Below, in pieces: positions 1 through 13,098 of a stretch of 64,000 nucleotides of DNA. Source of the DNA: Vigna angularis. Its lineage: Eukaryota; Streptophyta; Magnoliopsida; Fabales; Fabaceae. Numbering within the stretch: the first letter of the stretch is position 1; every line of letters starts with the position of its first letter. Under the pieces are notes generated by a model that saw nothing but the letters and a program-made list of their open reading frames with translations, had not been told where the DNA came from and did not search any database. Made by a program: the position numbers and the translations under genes. The stretch covers positions 36,242,630-36,306,629 of the forward strand of contig NC_068970.1 in the NCBI RefSeq assembly GCF_016808095.1, written 5' to 3'.

Positions 1-1654
1 TATTTTTAATTTATATTAAATATTTTTATTGTCAAAAGTGATTTTTTCTTTGATATTAAAACTATAACTGTCAAATTGGGTAAACAACTTAAACATAAAA
101 CTTTTTTAACATGTAAAATATATTTGACGTAATTAAATTAAAAAAATTAAGATATATTAAAATTTTGAATAATTTTAATTTCTCATCAAAATTTAGTATT
201 AAAAACATATTTTACCATTTAAAAAACTATAACAAGTGATATATTTTTAAACAAAAATGCATTTTTTCTCACAAATATGCTCCTGTGAGATTTCAAAATT
301 AACCTCTTGTTTTTAGTGAGGTACATATTGTAACTCATGTGTTAATTGAAAAACTAATAAGATATAGTAAACTAAAACGAATAATGTTAATACTTAAAAC
401 TCTTGATCAACCATGATATCTCTGCATTTTGGGAAAATAAAAGTTTTCCCCTTTCGTGTTTAGAGAACAATTTATAAAGATACAAAACTATTGAATTTCT
501 TCACCAACAAGATTATTGTAGATAAGACTCTAAAAAGCAAAAGGGTAAATTATAGAAGAAGTACTTACCTTTACTTTGTTAACCTTGCCTTAATTTTAGG
601 CACATAATGCGACACATGTGCATGAATAGGTTCAACGTTTCCACATAAAAATGATAACAGAACCAAAGGTAATTGATAATTAATCAATTAATTAATTAAT
701 AGTTGTCTTTGACTTTATTATGAAACTATATATATACCTTTCTGTGTTAACTCTAAAAAGCATTTTTTACAAGAGTAGAAAAAATAAAATAAAAAATTAC
801 CGAAACCTGAAAATACGAAGTGTTGATTCAATGAAAGAAATGTTGTACAGAAATGGTTTAGACTATTCCAAGTGAAGTTGGGAAATCGAAAGAAAAAGCA
901 AATTGTTTAATTTCTTGTGTTGAAAAAGGGAATCTGTGATAAATTTTAAAGATGGTTTGTGTGACCAAAATTTTGCCATGGATGCCACTGAATGAAAAGT
1001 TTATTCTTTAAGTAAACGTTTGGTGTTTAGTGTTTGTTGTGAACCACTAAACAATTCTATTCCTTAAGCAGAATTTGAATATGATTCCAATTCTGATGTT
1101 CTCACCCGATAGCCCCATCTGGTTTCACAATTAATAATACGCGTCTTAAAGATGTGTTGACACTTGACAGCTCATTGGATAAATACAACTTTACTCAAAA
1201 TTATAAAATTCAAAAATAAAATCATTAAAAATAAGTCATAATGTAACACTTATATATTTTTCCATTTTATCATATTTTTATATTAGACTAACTTTCTTAA
1301 TTTTGTATTTCTACTTGTTACTATTTCTAAGGTCACTAGTTCTCTATTACTAGGGATAAAGACAGTAATTCATGTAAGATGTGCATAATGATAAGTTAAT
1401 ATATAATAAATATCAAAGTTATTTTATGCACACAAATATAAAATCACTTAATTAAATACAAATTACTTTCTATATTAAGAAAATAAATAAGATATTATTA
1501 TTAAATCACTTTTATCCGATGTGTAAGATTCTTTAACTAAGTTATTCTTGTATTATATATTAGAGAGGTTAATTTGATCATAATTTATTAATTAATTATA
1601 GTCAACTTTTGAAGACTCTCAAACAAGAGGGCCAAAAAAAAGTTTGAGACGTGC
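1..1654. other. AT-rich intergenic DNA, nothing recognised
   Basis: Both strands show only short open frames interrupted by stops and long A/T runs. I see no protein family, RNA gene or terminal repeat. Around 940-1140 the base composition is slightly less AT-rich, but no open frame supports an exon there. Confidence 0.6.
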
Positions 1655-1930
1655 TGATCTGAATCAAAGGTCGAGATATGTTTTCTTAGAACGAAGGTCG
1701 AGACGAACCAAAGATTGAGATGGACAGTCCTAAATCGAAGGTTAATATGGGTTGAATCAGGTTGAAGGTCAAGATGAATCATTGTGGGTCGTAGGCTGTG
1801 AGACACATGTCATGGGCCGAAGGTCGATATAGGTCAGTTCGTCAACTCAAAACAGACCAATTGAAGGTAAAGATGAATTGATCTATAGTGAAGGTCATAA
1901 AGGTTATCCCTAGTCGAAGGTATACAAAAA
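1655..1930. repeat. degenerate minisatellite, GAAGGTCGAGA-type units
   Basis: The motif GAAGGTCGAGA and variants (AAAGGTCGAGAT, GAAGGTCAAGAT, GAAGGTCGATAT, GAAGGTAAAGAT) recur about every 25-40 bases, at least eight times, before the sequence returns to plain AT-rich DNA. The irregular spacing shows an old, decayed tandem array. An apparent 72-residue minus-strand frame across it is a by-product of the repeat and is not called as a gene. Confidence 0.6.
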
Positions 1931-2109
1931 TGTGTACTATTTTTTTTAAGAAAAAAATAAAAAGATACTATTTTTTCTAAATGTCTTCTTCAATTATTTT
2001 TTTTTTTAATTTTCTCTTCATAAGTTTTCTATGTAATAAAAGATCATACTTTATCGATCAGTATCTTTCCAATTTAAAATTTATAACACAACAAGATAAA
2101 TATTGTTAT

Positions 2110-2805
2110 AAAAGAATCTACGACTAGGCTAAATTAAGAGGGGAAGGTGAGATGGTTTTAAAACATTCTAAAAAGATTTACTCTTTTTTCAAATTCTTTG
2201 AAAATTGTTTCAATTTTAAAGTCTAGATGCAATTGATTTGGGAATCAAAATTGATAAAAAAACAAGACTAAGAACATAGAAGAAGAGAAAGATTGCAAAA
2301 AAAAAGTATATTAGTTTATATCACAAAAAATTGTAGATCTTGTTTTCATTATTCAACATTAGAATAAAATCCACTTTATTTATATGTTTGCACAAGCAAA
2401 GCATATATGCAAGACAATAAGCAATACAAGATAAAATCTTGAACACACTCAAAAGAATATGTTCTACCCTTGGAACATTCCAAGAGGATAGCAACCCAAT
2501 TAACTCTTGTCCAAACAAAAGGGAATACACTAAACATACTCCAACAACTCAAAAATAGAATGTTCAAAAAATTTCACACTAGAAGAAAACCTTATGAATT
2601 TGTAATCTTGAGAGCTCTTTTTGATATGAAAACAACTTCAATGATCTTAATTAATTCGATTTTCAAGTAGTATATTGGAGGTCTAAAAGAGTGAATGAGA
2701 CATTGTATTTATAAAATTCAAAAAATGTTGATTAAAAATTGATTCGAACATGTTTAATCGATTATCTCAAGTTGGTAATCAATTATTTTCGATTAAAAAA
2801 ATATA
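2110..2805 (-). mobile_element. copia-type (SIRE/Maximus-like) LTR fragment, 5'-truncated
   Basis: Read on the minus strand this segment has LTR promoter and U5 character. It contains AATCGATTA-type motifs, then a TATA box (TATAAATA, plus positions 2706-2713), a leader, and near the left end CCTTCCCCTCTTAATTTAG, which resembles the CCCCCTCTT stretch before the 3' end of many legume SIRE-like LTRs. It abuts another LTR fragment on its right, which has its own TATA box. Two core promoters within about 500 bases argue for two joined or nested LTRs. Family assignment is from memory of legume LTRs. Confidence 0.45.
2706..2713 (-). promoter_or_regulatory. TATA box of the left LTR fragment
   Basis: TATAAATA on the minus strand, followed about 30 bases downstream by a transcript-like leader. 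It sits where the core promoter of this LTR is expected. Confidence 0.4.
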
Positions 2806-3829
2806 AAACACCTCTCTAACCGTCTAATCAAAATATAGGCATACAACAAAAAGACGAGCAGCAAGAATCCCCTCTTCTGTTGCCTACACCCTTTGAGAAA
2901 CCCCTCAAAGTCAAGAACGCCGCACACTCTTCTTCCTATAATCACAACAGGGCGATACGCCAATCTTCAAAAGATTGAGAAAACTGATCACACAGATAAC
3001 ACCTCAAGTGCAGATTGATCAGACTGTCAAAGTTCAACAATCTTGCTCTTCAAGAAATCACAAGAGATGATCACCACAGTCTTCTTCTTTGATTCTTGGA
3101 GCTTTTCCACGTTCTGTAAGATAGCACTAATCTGTAATGAATATGAAAATGTTAGAATTCACAAAAGGTTCTTACAGAATTCAAATTCGCATCTATTTAT
3201 AGTTTTTCACAATTTTGACGCTCTCAAGTCGACTTAGCTACTAATGCAGTCGGATACAACACTTCAATCAAAGCAGTTAGCAATAATCAATGCAGTTAAT
3301 TAAATGTACAATTAATGCAGTCGAATCTCATTTAATGCTTGGTCAACATATTTAAAAATATAGCCGTTGTAACATTTAATACAAGCATTAACAAAATTTC
3401 AAAACTGTAACACACTTAGTCGAATGCAAGTTGCATGTAATCGACTATACAACACAGTTAAACAAAGTTTTGAAAAACTTTCACTTTGAAAATCTCACAG
3501 CATACTTTGAAAATGGTTTCTGCAAAGCCACGGGTTTTAATCGACTTACTTCATAATGAAGTAGACTTAAAACTGCTATTTTGCCACATATTATAAGTTC
3601 AACAAAAGTGCTTGTGGTTTTCCTTTTCTAAAACATATGCCATGCATTCACAGATAAGATCTCATGTAAAACACAGTGAATTGCAACGATCAACACAACA
3701 CAAACATGTTCTCAAATATTCATAATCATGAAAGTAATGAACATGTAACACATAAACACATGTGTTATTAATTATGTGTTGTCATCATCAAAAACCAGAA
3801 ACTCTGAGATTGTAGGTTCAACTAAACCA
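2806..3829 (-). mobile_element. copia-type LTR fragment, same family as the LTR at 19644-20960
   Basis: The minus strand can be aligned by eye with the plus-strand LTR at 19644-20960. Both share a polypurine tract GATAGGGGG just outside the LTR, a GATGATGACAACA stretch near the start, cytosine-poor U3 with CGATTA/CGACTTA motifs, a TATA box, and a U5 block with TTGACTTTGAG then TCTCAAAGGG and an AGAAGAG run. The 3' end of the LTR is missing: similarity stops near 2800, where the other LTR fragment begins. Solo or truncated copy, with no coding sequence attached. The join at 2806 is approximate. Confidence 0.6.
3194..3201 (-). promoter_or_regulatory. TATA box of the right LTR fragment
   Basis: TATAAATA on the minus strand inside a CTATAAATAGA context, upstream of the U5-like block. 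It is at the position equivalent to the TATATAAT box of the plus-strand relative (20293-20300). Confidence 0.45.
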
Positions 3830-3834
3830 ATGTT

Positions 3835-3847
3835 CCCCCTATCAACA
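3835..3847 (-). other. polypurine tract next to LTR
   Basis: On the minus strand GTTGATAGGGGG lies five bases before the LTR start at 3829, matching the TTGATAGGGGG tract before the plus-strand relative at 19644. A polypurine tract primes plus-strand DNA synthesis and marks the upstream edge of a 3' LTR, so this is the 3' LTR of a lost element rather than a clean solo LTR. Confidence 0.5.
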
Positions 3848-4352
3848 ATCTCAACACAAACCATTCCTAATTTAATCTTCTTAAACTCTCCTCGAGATTA
3901 ATAACTTTGAATAGAAAGAAAACAGTCTCACATAAAGAAATTTTTAAGCTCACAAGAAAAAACTTCATACAGTGAGAGATTTACAAAGTATTTCATACAA
4001 TACAAAGAACACACTATATGATCACTCTATAATACAAAGAATTGTTTGTAGTAAATGTGTTCTTCATCTTCAACTTCAACTCTTTGAACAACATCTTAAA
4101 GATGATTGTTGCAGCTTCAATTAGCTAATCTGAATTCTATAATATCTTTGTGTAAGTTTTAAGGTGAATCTTATTTTTATGGTCTTGAGCACTTGAAATA
4201 AAAGTATATAAATTTACTCTTCTAAGTGTTTTTGCTACATTTCTACTACTTAAGAAAACAATTCAAATAATACTTTAGACATCATAATTAATTGCATTTA
4301 AACTTAATCATATAATTATTGTTACATAAATCTTAATGCAATGTTTTTTCCC

Positions 4353-4438
<86 letters not shown>

Positions 4439-5571
4439 CAAAAGCATAGAAAATGTACTATATATGTCTAAGGTCCCCTCAACCACAGTTATATAGGACC
4501 TACTAAGTTGACATGCACCTTACCTATATATATTTTGTCAAGGCTACATCACGTTAACCACCTACTATTCACTAAGTAAGGGTCCATAAACAAAAGTATA
4601 AATAACGTATTTTACGAGGTATGTGGTTTACGTTTATTAGTTGTTGCTAATTTGGGTGTGAGAGTGTCTTTTGCAAACATAACTCCTATATGATTTTGGG
4701 AGAATTAATATCCCTAAGGTGGAAGGCTTGAAGTGTTGAAGTGCTTTTAGAGTCTTTGCATGATATACATTGACTCCATAAGAACATAAAATCTCTATAT
4801 AAAAAAAATTGGTAAAATACTAAAAAGGAAAACATAACGTAAACATTGAAATTTTTAAAATTCTAGACCCCTAATCCCCTCCAGGTATTGGCTACTACAT
4901 TTTTCACCTTATTTCCAACAACTTTCATGCGTCTACATCCAAGAGTAGCAAAAGTTATGAACATTTGAAGTTTTTAATCACTAAATCTTGGCAACTCTGA
5001 ATCTCTGAACACTCTACATTTGAATAAAACCTAATAGAAATTTTCACACAAAAATTTGGGTCAAAAATTATTTTCCACATATTTTAAGTGAATTTTACAA
5101 AATTAGGTTAAGTTAAATCAGTCACATAAAGAGGAGAAGATGAGAAAAACCAACCTCAATAGTAGATAATACAACCTTAAATACAACATTTAAATACACA
5201 ATAATCATCACACTCAATACTTTTGTTCATGCAATCAAGGATGTTCGTAAAACAGGAAAAAAAGTAAAAAAAAAATTGTTGTTTTTTTAAAACAATTTTA
5301 TGTATAACCTATAAAGGTTATTCCTAAATTGTAACAACTAAATTACAAAAATGTTATTTGCAATTTTCAAGCCTAATTTATAGGTTAGATAATAATAGAA
5401 TAGTGAAATAAACATATTTTGTATTATAGTGAGAATATACACTAATATATATAATGTCACAAACAAATTCTACAAATCAATCTAGACCTTATGAATAAGT
5501 TGTCAAATAAAGGACACATTCAATAAGAGACCTCTACGCAACAAGAAGCATGAAGATACAATTTCGAGCTA
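3848..5571. other. AT-rich intergenic DNA with a long AT microsatellite
   Basis: No gene or mobile-element signature was recognised apart from the dinucleotide array listed separately. Confidence 0.5.
4355..4436. repeat. (TA)n microsatellite, about 41 units
   Basis: An uninterrupted TA dinucleotide run of roughly 80 bases, likely length-polymorphic and able to extrude cruciforms. Confidence 0.95.
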
Positions 5572-5645
5572 AAATTGAGAAAGTTTCATTGATGTGATCA
5601 TGTTTAGGAAATTGAGAAAGTTTCATTGATGTGATCTTGTTTACG
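5572..5645. repeat. 37-bp tandem duplication
   Basis: Two adjacent 37-base copies (5572-5608 and 5609-5645), each starting AAATTGAGAAAGTTTCATTG and differing at two or three positions near the end. Confidence 0.9.
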
Positions 5646-7992
5646 AAATATGAGGAAGAAGGAAAGTTCCCGATCAGTTGGATGGGAGGACCCTCTTAGA
5701 GTGTTGAAATAAGATTTGGTACATACATTTTAGATCGTGTTTTCAGATAAACACACATCTCACGTTTTACTACAATTAACATTATAAAATCGTTGTATTC
5801 TTTTTTACCTTTGGTCTTTTCTAAGAAAGATTATTCTAAAGAAGGTTTTGATGAAAAAAAAGAGTGAAAAGTTAATAAAATTTGAATTTTAAATTTAATG
5901 TATTTTAAAAAATTTCCCTCAAAAGGATAAATTGATTAATTTGTAGAAACAAACATTTATTATTAGGTCAGGCATAAGAAAAGAAAATATAAAAAAAATG
6001 TGGAATTGGAGAAGCCGTGGAGAAAGAGGAGGAGAATGTGTCATAAGTGGCAAGTTAACAAACCTGTGATGGTGCTATTGGAACTTTGAACCAAAAGTTA
6101 ACAGCCAAATTATGGCAGTGAAGCATTGTATTTTGAAAACCATTGTTGTTTGGTTGTGTTCTTGGAAGGTATTCTAAAACAGAAAGAAAGGGTTTTGCAC
6201 CAAAGAATAAAAAAATGTTAAGAACGATAATTACTTGCCGACCTGTGATTCTAGATGGGAGGAAATTTAGACAAAAGTAAGTTGAAAAAGCAAAAGTTTT
6301 AACTACACAAACATATCACAATCTTAACACGCGTTTCCCACACTAATTCTCCATTCTAAAACCCCAACCAAACACATTCTCATTACTAAACACCCTTAAC
6401 AAAGTACTTTAGGAGCTTTTTCACATTCTGCTTTTTGCTACATTAGAATTGTTAGCAACATTCACCATAATGATCGTATTTTTAACCTAATCACTAAAGA
6501 CAACAAATCACCGACCTTGTTACTTTATTACTTTTATTATCACGGATAAATAATACATGTCTTGAGTTTTTACTCTTCTTTCCAAAATTAAACTCCACTG
6601 ACTAGTTGAATTTGGTCCAATTCATAATCAATTCAATGACAGATCCAAAAGTTTTTGAAAGACTGATCAAACAAGCCCAAAATTTGTGAAAGATCAGACT
6701 AAATTTATATATATAATACATATAAAAAATTTAGTCATTTACATTAGTTTAAATTTTTTTAAGACCAAACAATTTTCTATTAATTTATTACCTAAAATCT
6801 TATAAGCACTTACATCAATAAACTTTGAGCTAAAAAAAAATCAAATTAAACTAAAAAGTTTATCTAATATGTTTGGATACTTCTCGATTTTTTAACAACA
6901 CTGTGTTAGGATAAAAAAATTCACAATTTCTAAAAATTTTGAATTTTATTTTGTTTAAAATAATTTTAGTTTTGCATATATTTGTTTGAATAAAACAATT
7001 TAAGTTTATTGAATTTTAACTTGTTTAAAAAAATATTTTAATAATAAACAATGCAAAAACTTATTTTAAACTTTTAACATTTTAATAGTTAAATTTGTTA
7101 ATATTGATTATCACTTTTAATCATTTTGGTTTATGTTAATTTTCATCCAAAGTTCGTCAAAATTGATAATAAAGTTTTTCTCGATTGATGTCAATCTAAA
7201 TTATTTTCAACTGAAGTTCACCACAATTATTTGAACTAACAACAGTAGGGAGTATTTCTACGACATTGTTGGTTATAATGTTTTTTCCAATATTTTTTTA
7301 TCAATTTTAGCTGAAATTGTTTTTCAACTATATTAGTAAACAAACAATCCTAATTAATGTATTGATCTTAGCCACACTGATAATGGCCTGACAAAAAGAA
7401 AGTCAAGGAGAAAAATCCAAAGAGAAATTATAAGAATATTAATTTATGAAGAATTTCAAATCATACTTTTTAAATAAAATTTTAAATATCTAATTTTAGG
7501 TAATTCAATTACTTATATGATTCAAATTAATATCTTCTTAAAACATTTTAAGATCTTTATAAAATGAATTATCTTCTTAAAATTCTCTATTTATACATAT
7601 TACAAGGAAAATTTTCTATTGGACTCGAAGAGTTGCAAGTGGAAATTGAAGTGGTACTTGTAAGAGGATAACTCGTTATTAGATGGAGGTATATGGTAAT
7701 ATATCTTATGATGGTAAGTGAGTGAGAAAATTTATTAAGTATTACAAACCTGTATGATATAAGTATTAGAGTTGGTTGGATCTAACATTAATTTGTGAGT
7801 TTGTGAGGGTCTACTACTAAAAAAATTAAAAGTGTGAGAAATGAGTTGTTGTTTTATCATATATTTTCAAGTTTATTTAAGAGAAAGACATGACTGACAA
7901 ACTATAATATTGTTTGATCTAGCTTCAAATTAGATAGAAAAATACTTGATTATATAATTATTGAATATTATTTGCTTCTACCCATTTGAAAG
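5646..7992. other. AT-rich intergenic DNA, nothing recognised
   Basis: The segment around 6000-6400 is a little less AT-rich but has no sustained frame on either strand. I recognise no family here. Confidence 0.5.
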
Positions 7993-8060
7993 TTCACAAT
8001 ATTTGAAACTTTATTTAGCCAAACTTTTCACAATATTTGAAACTTTATTTAGCCAAACTT
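7993..8060. repeat. 34-bp perfect tandem duplication
   Basis: Copies at 7993-8026 and 8027-8060, each starting TTCACAATATTTGAAAC, appear identical, so the duplication is recent relative to its decayed surroundings. Confidence 0.9.
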
Positions 8061-8984
8061 ACAACAAGGAGTTGATAATACTCCTTAAAGGAGAGGACCA
8101 ATAATCATAATTTTTTTTAGGAATAGCATACTCAATTTTAGAAAAAATTTCAAATGTTGAAATAACTAAAACAAACTTTGGATATATCGAAGTTTTCAAA
8201 TAAAGGAGTGCAACAAACATGAAAAGCCAAACTATAATGGAGATAATATTAAAAGTTTATAATATCTAATTCAAAATTTTTGGAATCATATTTTTTACAA
8301 GTTACAAATCCCAAAATTAAAATTAGGTTGTATGAAGAAGACATTAATAAGTGCCTAAAATACATAGATGCTTGTTCATGGACCTCTATTTTTTTGTTCA
8401 TTTAGATACATATATACTTGTAAAAACCCCTAGTATTTTTATGGAAAAATGAATATCTTGTTAATGAGAAAATTTACATGGATCGGAAAAGCTAGTCCTT
8501 ATGTATTTGTAGTGAGAAGGATATCAAGAAAACACAAATTTGTTGAGAAAATAACATTAACAACCACTAAATAAAACAAAAGAAGAAGGATTCACTACAT
8601 CAATCCATTAATCAATGAAACTAAGCACTAGAAAGTTAGAGAGTTGATGAGGATGGCATTGACAATAATCAAAGAAGCAAGTATGGCACAAAAAGTCTCC
8701 TTAAGTGTTGAATGGACGAAGCGAGAGCTTGTAGATTAGTGATCAAACGCAATCAAGTCCCAACATTTAATTATATTTCATTCATACATATTTTTTTATT
8801 AAATCCATCTCTATAAATTTTGTAATCATAACTTTGTACAAATGTTACTTTTGTATGTTTTGCAAGCTTGAAACAAGGAATTATTTAAATTGTTGAATAT
8901 TTATTAATCTTTAAGGATACGACAACCCGATCCTTTAGTTATACTACAATTGATCTGGTGTACTTATAGAGAAAAAACATTAGA

Positions 8985-9310
8985 AATAATTGACAACAAT
9001 ATAGTGAATAAAAGTTTGTGCGTCATGCCAATGAAGTTTAACCATATGGTGTCTACAATAATCGAGTCTCACGAACACCACGACAATAACAATGTTACAA
9101 GGAGGCACTAAAGGTCATGTGAGTAGAATTTTAGGGAAAATCAAAGAAAAAAGAGAGAAGTCTTGAAGAGTTTGATGAATCTTAACAATTGATGAAACCA
9201 ACCAAAGTACAAAGAGTAAAGATTCTGATGATTTCAAAAATGAAGGAAAAGAAAATTACAAGATAGAGGTTGAGAAAACTTTAGAAAAGGATGGGATAAT
9301 AATTACCAAG
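8985..9310 (+). pseudogene. possible decayed copia gag remnant
   Basis: The plus strand encodes a short stretch resembling the C-terminal part of copia gag (UBN2-type): a 'LPPKFDHVV..I.ES'-like core appears as MPMKFNHMVSTIIESHEH, then stops and shifts, then a basic, Lys/Glu-rich tail. There is no zinc knuckle, protease or LTR nearby that I can connect to it. The match rests on one short motif in decayed sequence and may be coincidental. Confidence 0.35.
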
Positions 9311-11199
9311 ACATGTCATATTTTAATAGATTCCATTATATGGAAAGTGTATACATAAAGTTAAAAACTATATATTGAAGCATGTAAACATAAAATTAAG
9401 TCAAATTATTAGTAAGAATCTTTATGACCCATATATAGCCTACTTTTAATGAGTAATACATTCTTAAATGATGTAAATATTTTGTATTTAGATATTGAGT
9501 ATATTATTTACATAAGTGAAAATAGAGTTGTTTTCTAACTTAGATAAACAATAAAGTTTGATGTGAAATTTGAAAACAATGCAAATATTCATATTATAGG
9601 AGAAATGTCAAATCATTAATATTGTTAAGAATGTCTTGTGTCATGTTGTGTTGTATTCCTATGATAGATAGTTACATGACATGCATCTTGGTTGAGTATC
9701 TAAATTTTGTTTTTATCATTTGAAACTTCAATACTTGATCCTTGTTTTCATTAGATGGTTATGTATGTTTAGTCAATTTTGTGATATTTGGTTATATAGT
9801 CTATATATGCTCTAATTTGTCTAACTTAACTGAGAGTTGATTGATGGATGTTTATGTGATGATATTAACCATCCTTGTCATTTTCTTTTTTTAAGTTGAT
9901 CTTGTTTTATTTGTAAATTATGTATAATTATTGTATTTTATTCTTGTACGTGTTCTTCTTGAACTAGTTTATATCATTCTTTCTTGTTATATTATTTCTT
10001 TGATCATCTTTTAAGTGCCTCTTTTTAACACCTCTAAGTCATTGAGTGTTCTTACATGTTTATGGGCAAACTTTTTTATTAGATAACCAAAAATTAAGTT
10101 GAAAAATAGTTTTCATAACTTCATCTATGATGTTGTTGCAACTATATGACGATGTCAATGTGAAGATAGTAGATGTCGAGTCATAAATACCCTAAATAAT
10201 TCTAATGTGCAAGACTAACTTTTTTTTGGTTTGTTTGCTCGATCTGGTGTTGTAAATAATGTTAAAGGATATTCAAAAGAAAAGTTGTCCTTGACATAAT
10301 AAAACCAATCCAACAAAAGAAAACATGGCATAAAAAAATTATTAACCCTTACTAAAGTTCTAAATCAAGTGTAAGTATTTACATGTAGTATTTTTGAAAA
10401 CCCTTCTTCAGTGCAAGATCATTATACTACCTAGAGAGATTAACTTCAATTTTTAGAACATTCACGATGTCAAATATTTTCCCTAGAGAAAAAATGTTAA
10501 TATTTTTTATCCTTTTATCAGATATTTTATCTTGTAACTTTTAAACAACCTTATGTTATAAGCTTCGAGATATAATATAGAAATACCCGGAAAAGTAAAA
10601 AATAAAAAGTGTTACAAAATACTTTCTTTTCATCTCATGGGAAGATAAAAAGATAACCCAAAGTGATAATGATAATATTTGTAATCAAGCTTTTAACTAG
10701 CCATAAATAGATGTAACTTAGAATCGGGATGAGCCAACATTAAACTTTAAATATTGTAATACCTCATATATTAATCGTGTATTCCTTATTAACTACTATT
10801 TTCAAGCATCTTGCCAAAATATTTTTAAAATTTTTAAACCATTAGATTATTATCCACCAAACGTCTAATCATTATCTGATATTTCATAGATTTTTTAAAT
10901 TTCTATTCAAACTCTTTCTAAAACTAGGTTGTCTCTTTAGATTACTTGTTATGACATGAATTTTGGTCATTTTAACTTTTAGGGATTGGATTATTTGTGA
11001 AGAAAAGATTTTGTTTCTTGTTTGCCTATTATAAATATTCTTTATAATGTATATGAGATTTGCAAATATTATTACATAAATTAGGAAGGTTGTGATTAGT
11101 GATAAGTGTCTAATATGAGTTGATTGTAATGTTAATTTGGAACTTATCTTGTTTTGGCTCTATAAAATATCTATTTTAATCACCCTGATTGTACATGTT
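9311..11199. other. AT-rich intergenic DNA, nothing recognised
   Basis: No frame, terminal repeat or RNA gene was recognised on either strand. Confidence 0.5.
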
Positions 11200-12268
11200 T
11201 GTTAGGTTTTGACAAAATTAGAGAGTCAAAGTTAAACTATGAATAAAAACAAAGAAATTTTGAGCACTTCAAAGCAAACTGACTTCAGTACAACTACAAT
11301 GCTAAATATCAAGCTTGAGCCATACGAAGAAAACCTACCTTAGAACGTTTCCTCAAGTCATGATTTAAGGCTCAAGCCATGAAGAATCCTTCACCTAGAA
11401 GTAATATTAGAGGCTCCAACCCAAAACTACACAACTTAAGCCATTGTAGAAACCCACCTTGGAGGAAACCTCACGAGTGGAGCCATGGAAGCCATCGTTA
11501 AAACCACACTATCAAAGTCTATAAAAATAGGATTTCACCTGAGGGGCTTTTGGAGACTTATTGGAGAGCTTTTCAGAGAAATTTTTAAGACTCTTGAGTC
11601 TCCTTACATTATTAAGAGCTAAATCTCCTAGGTGTAGGAGTGATATTAAACCACATTGAACTCTCTTGTATTCAATACTATCTTATTTATGAATATTTTC
11701 TTTTGATCACAAGTTTATTAATTGATTATGCTTGTTGTTGGATAAACTTATCACTCATTTTATTTCACCGGCTTGAGATTGAGTGGAAACTAGACTCAAG
11801 TTGTCGTCCAATTAGTTATCCCGTATGTTTTTATATGCTAGGAATAGATCTAAGGTTATAGCTGGAGATAGGATCTTGATCTTAATACAAGTGATCCATT
11901 CAAGCAGTCACTAAGGAATCATACTAAAGTTTGGTGGTTCTAGGCTCTAGGTGTTAAGGATGGACCTAAAGCTACATTAAGAGAACTCCTAAGACTTGGT
12001 CATTTGCAACATCATATTTAATATAGATCTAATACAATAGATGGAAAAGTGTTGGAGTCGAACTTCAACACGGTTTAATAATCTAAAATTCAGTTGTTTT
12101 ATACACTATTTTCACAAAATAAATCTATTTTCTAAACATCATAATCATCACACTTTTCCATCAACAATCAAGATAGTTAAAACATTGTGTTTTCTACCAA
12201 ATCTCTTTGGATATGACACATGTTATACTACAAACTACCCATTATACTTGCTGATATACTAAAGTTGT
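11200..12268 (+). mobile_element. gypsy-type (Athila/Tat-like) LTR, solo or remnant
   Basis: It starts TGTTAGGTTTTGAC. Roughly four degenerate copies of an AAGCCATGAAGAAACC-like motif (about 11310-11500) precede a TATA-like CTATAAAAATAG near 11518, then a leader and a long U5. The right end (CTCTTTGGATATGACACA, then ...ACTACAAAC..., ...GATATACTAAAG) follows the pattern of Athila/Tat LTR 3' ends in legumes, where CTCTTTGGATACGATAC is followed by tracts ending just before a TGGCGCC-type primer site. A degenerate TGTGGCAACCC follows. No coding region of the same element adjoins it. Boundaries are approximate. Confidence 0.5.
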
Positions 12269-12284
12269 TGTGTGGCAACCCAAT

Positions 12285-12845
12285 AATTATATGCTTTAAG
12301 ATTACATATTTAGGTCTAATGAAATATTTTCTTAGCATAGAAGTTATTTTGTAGAATGATGGAAATTTCGTCTCAATGAGCAAGTATGTCGTAGATTCAA
12401 AATGAAAATTACAAAGTTAATTTCTACTTTAATTGAAGAAAAGTTAAAGTTAACAAGAGAAAACAATGATAAAATCGTAGATTAACCTTATCATAAAGGT
12501 TTGATTGGGATCTTCAGATATCTAATGACCATAGAATTTGACATTGTCTTAAAATTAGATTCCTCTATAAGTTCAATAAAGATCATTATGCATGTCATTT
12601 TCAAGGTATAAAAGTGTACTAAGACATATAAGGTACTCTAGTTAAGAATTTTTCTTTTGCTAAATATAGTTATGTGAAATGTGTTGGATACACAAATAAT
12701 GTGATTAGATGAGAGATGTAAAAAAAACACATCAGGTGACATAATTCATATTAGTAGTGGTGCAACATCATCATGGTCTTCAAAAAATCAAGTTATAGTC
12801 CTCTTAATGGTTGTAATCCTTTTAAATATGGATCAGTTACACATA
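12285..12845 (+). pseudogene. decayed copia reverse transcriptase/RNase H remnant
   Basis: Fragments recognisable in all three plus-strand frames follow the order of a Ty1/copia RT C-terminus and RNase H: a LGLMKYFL-like start, an NDGN..SMSKYVVD block, a KL/KVN stretch, IGIFRYL-like and LRHIKYS-like pieces, KCVGYTNN (from the conserved LLGYTDSDW), and finally a 'SSKKQVIV.L' piece (RNase H: SSKKQ.IVALS). At least four frameshifts and many stops make it non-functional. The catalytic YVDD motif lies upstream of what survives. I cannot link it to the LTRs on either side. Confidence 0.6.
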
Positions 12846-13098
12846 AGTGTCATATCAATAGAGACTTGTATGGATATTCAAGTAATTTAACTTTGTTTTG
12901 ATTCGCTATAAACAATTTTCATGATAATGTTATGAGTGACTTAAATAAACAATGCACAAATCTTTGCTTTAAGTGCATGACTTTTAACTCAACTAAAGCA
13001 TTATTAAATCTATTCTTAGCATCTAAACACATTATAATACTTGGTTCGATTTTAAATTCAATATCATTTTTCCAACTCAATCCAAATTAGTTAAATAG
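12846..13098 (-). mobile_element. left (3') part of a split gypsy-type LTR
   Basis: On the minus strand this continues the LTR whose 5' part lies at 15344-16050. It ends with an Athila/Tat-like tail (CAAGTCTCTATTGATATGAC, related to the CTCTTTGGATACGATAC pattern). The gag-bearing element at 13099-15343 separates the halves. I found no clear 5-bp target duplication, so continuity is inferred from the LTR character of both flanks. Confidence 0.4.

Noticed and set aside
1588..1806. 72-codon minus-strand ORF
   Set aside because: Produced by the periodic minisatellite; no sequence features of a protein beyond the repeat.
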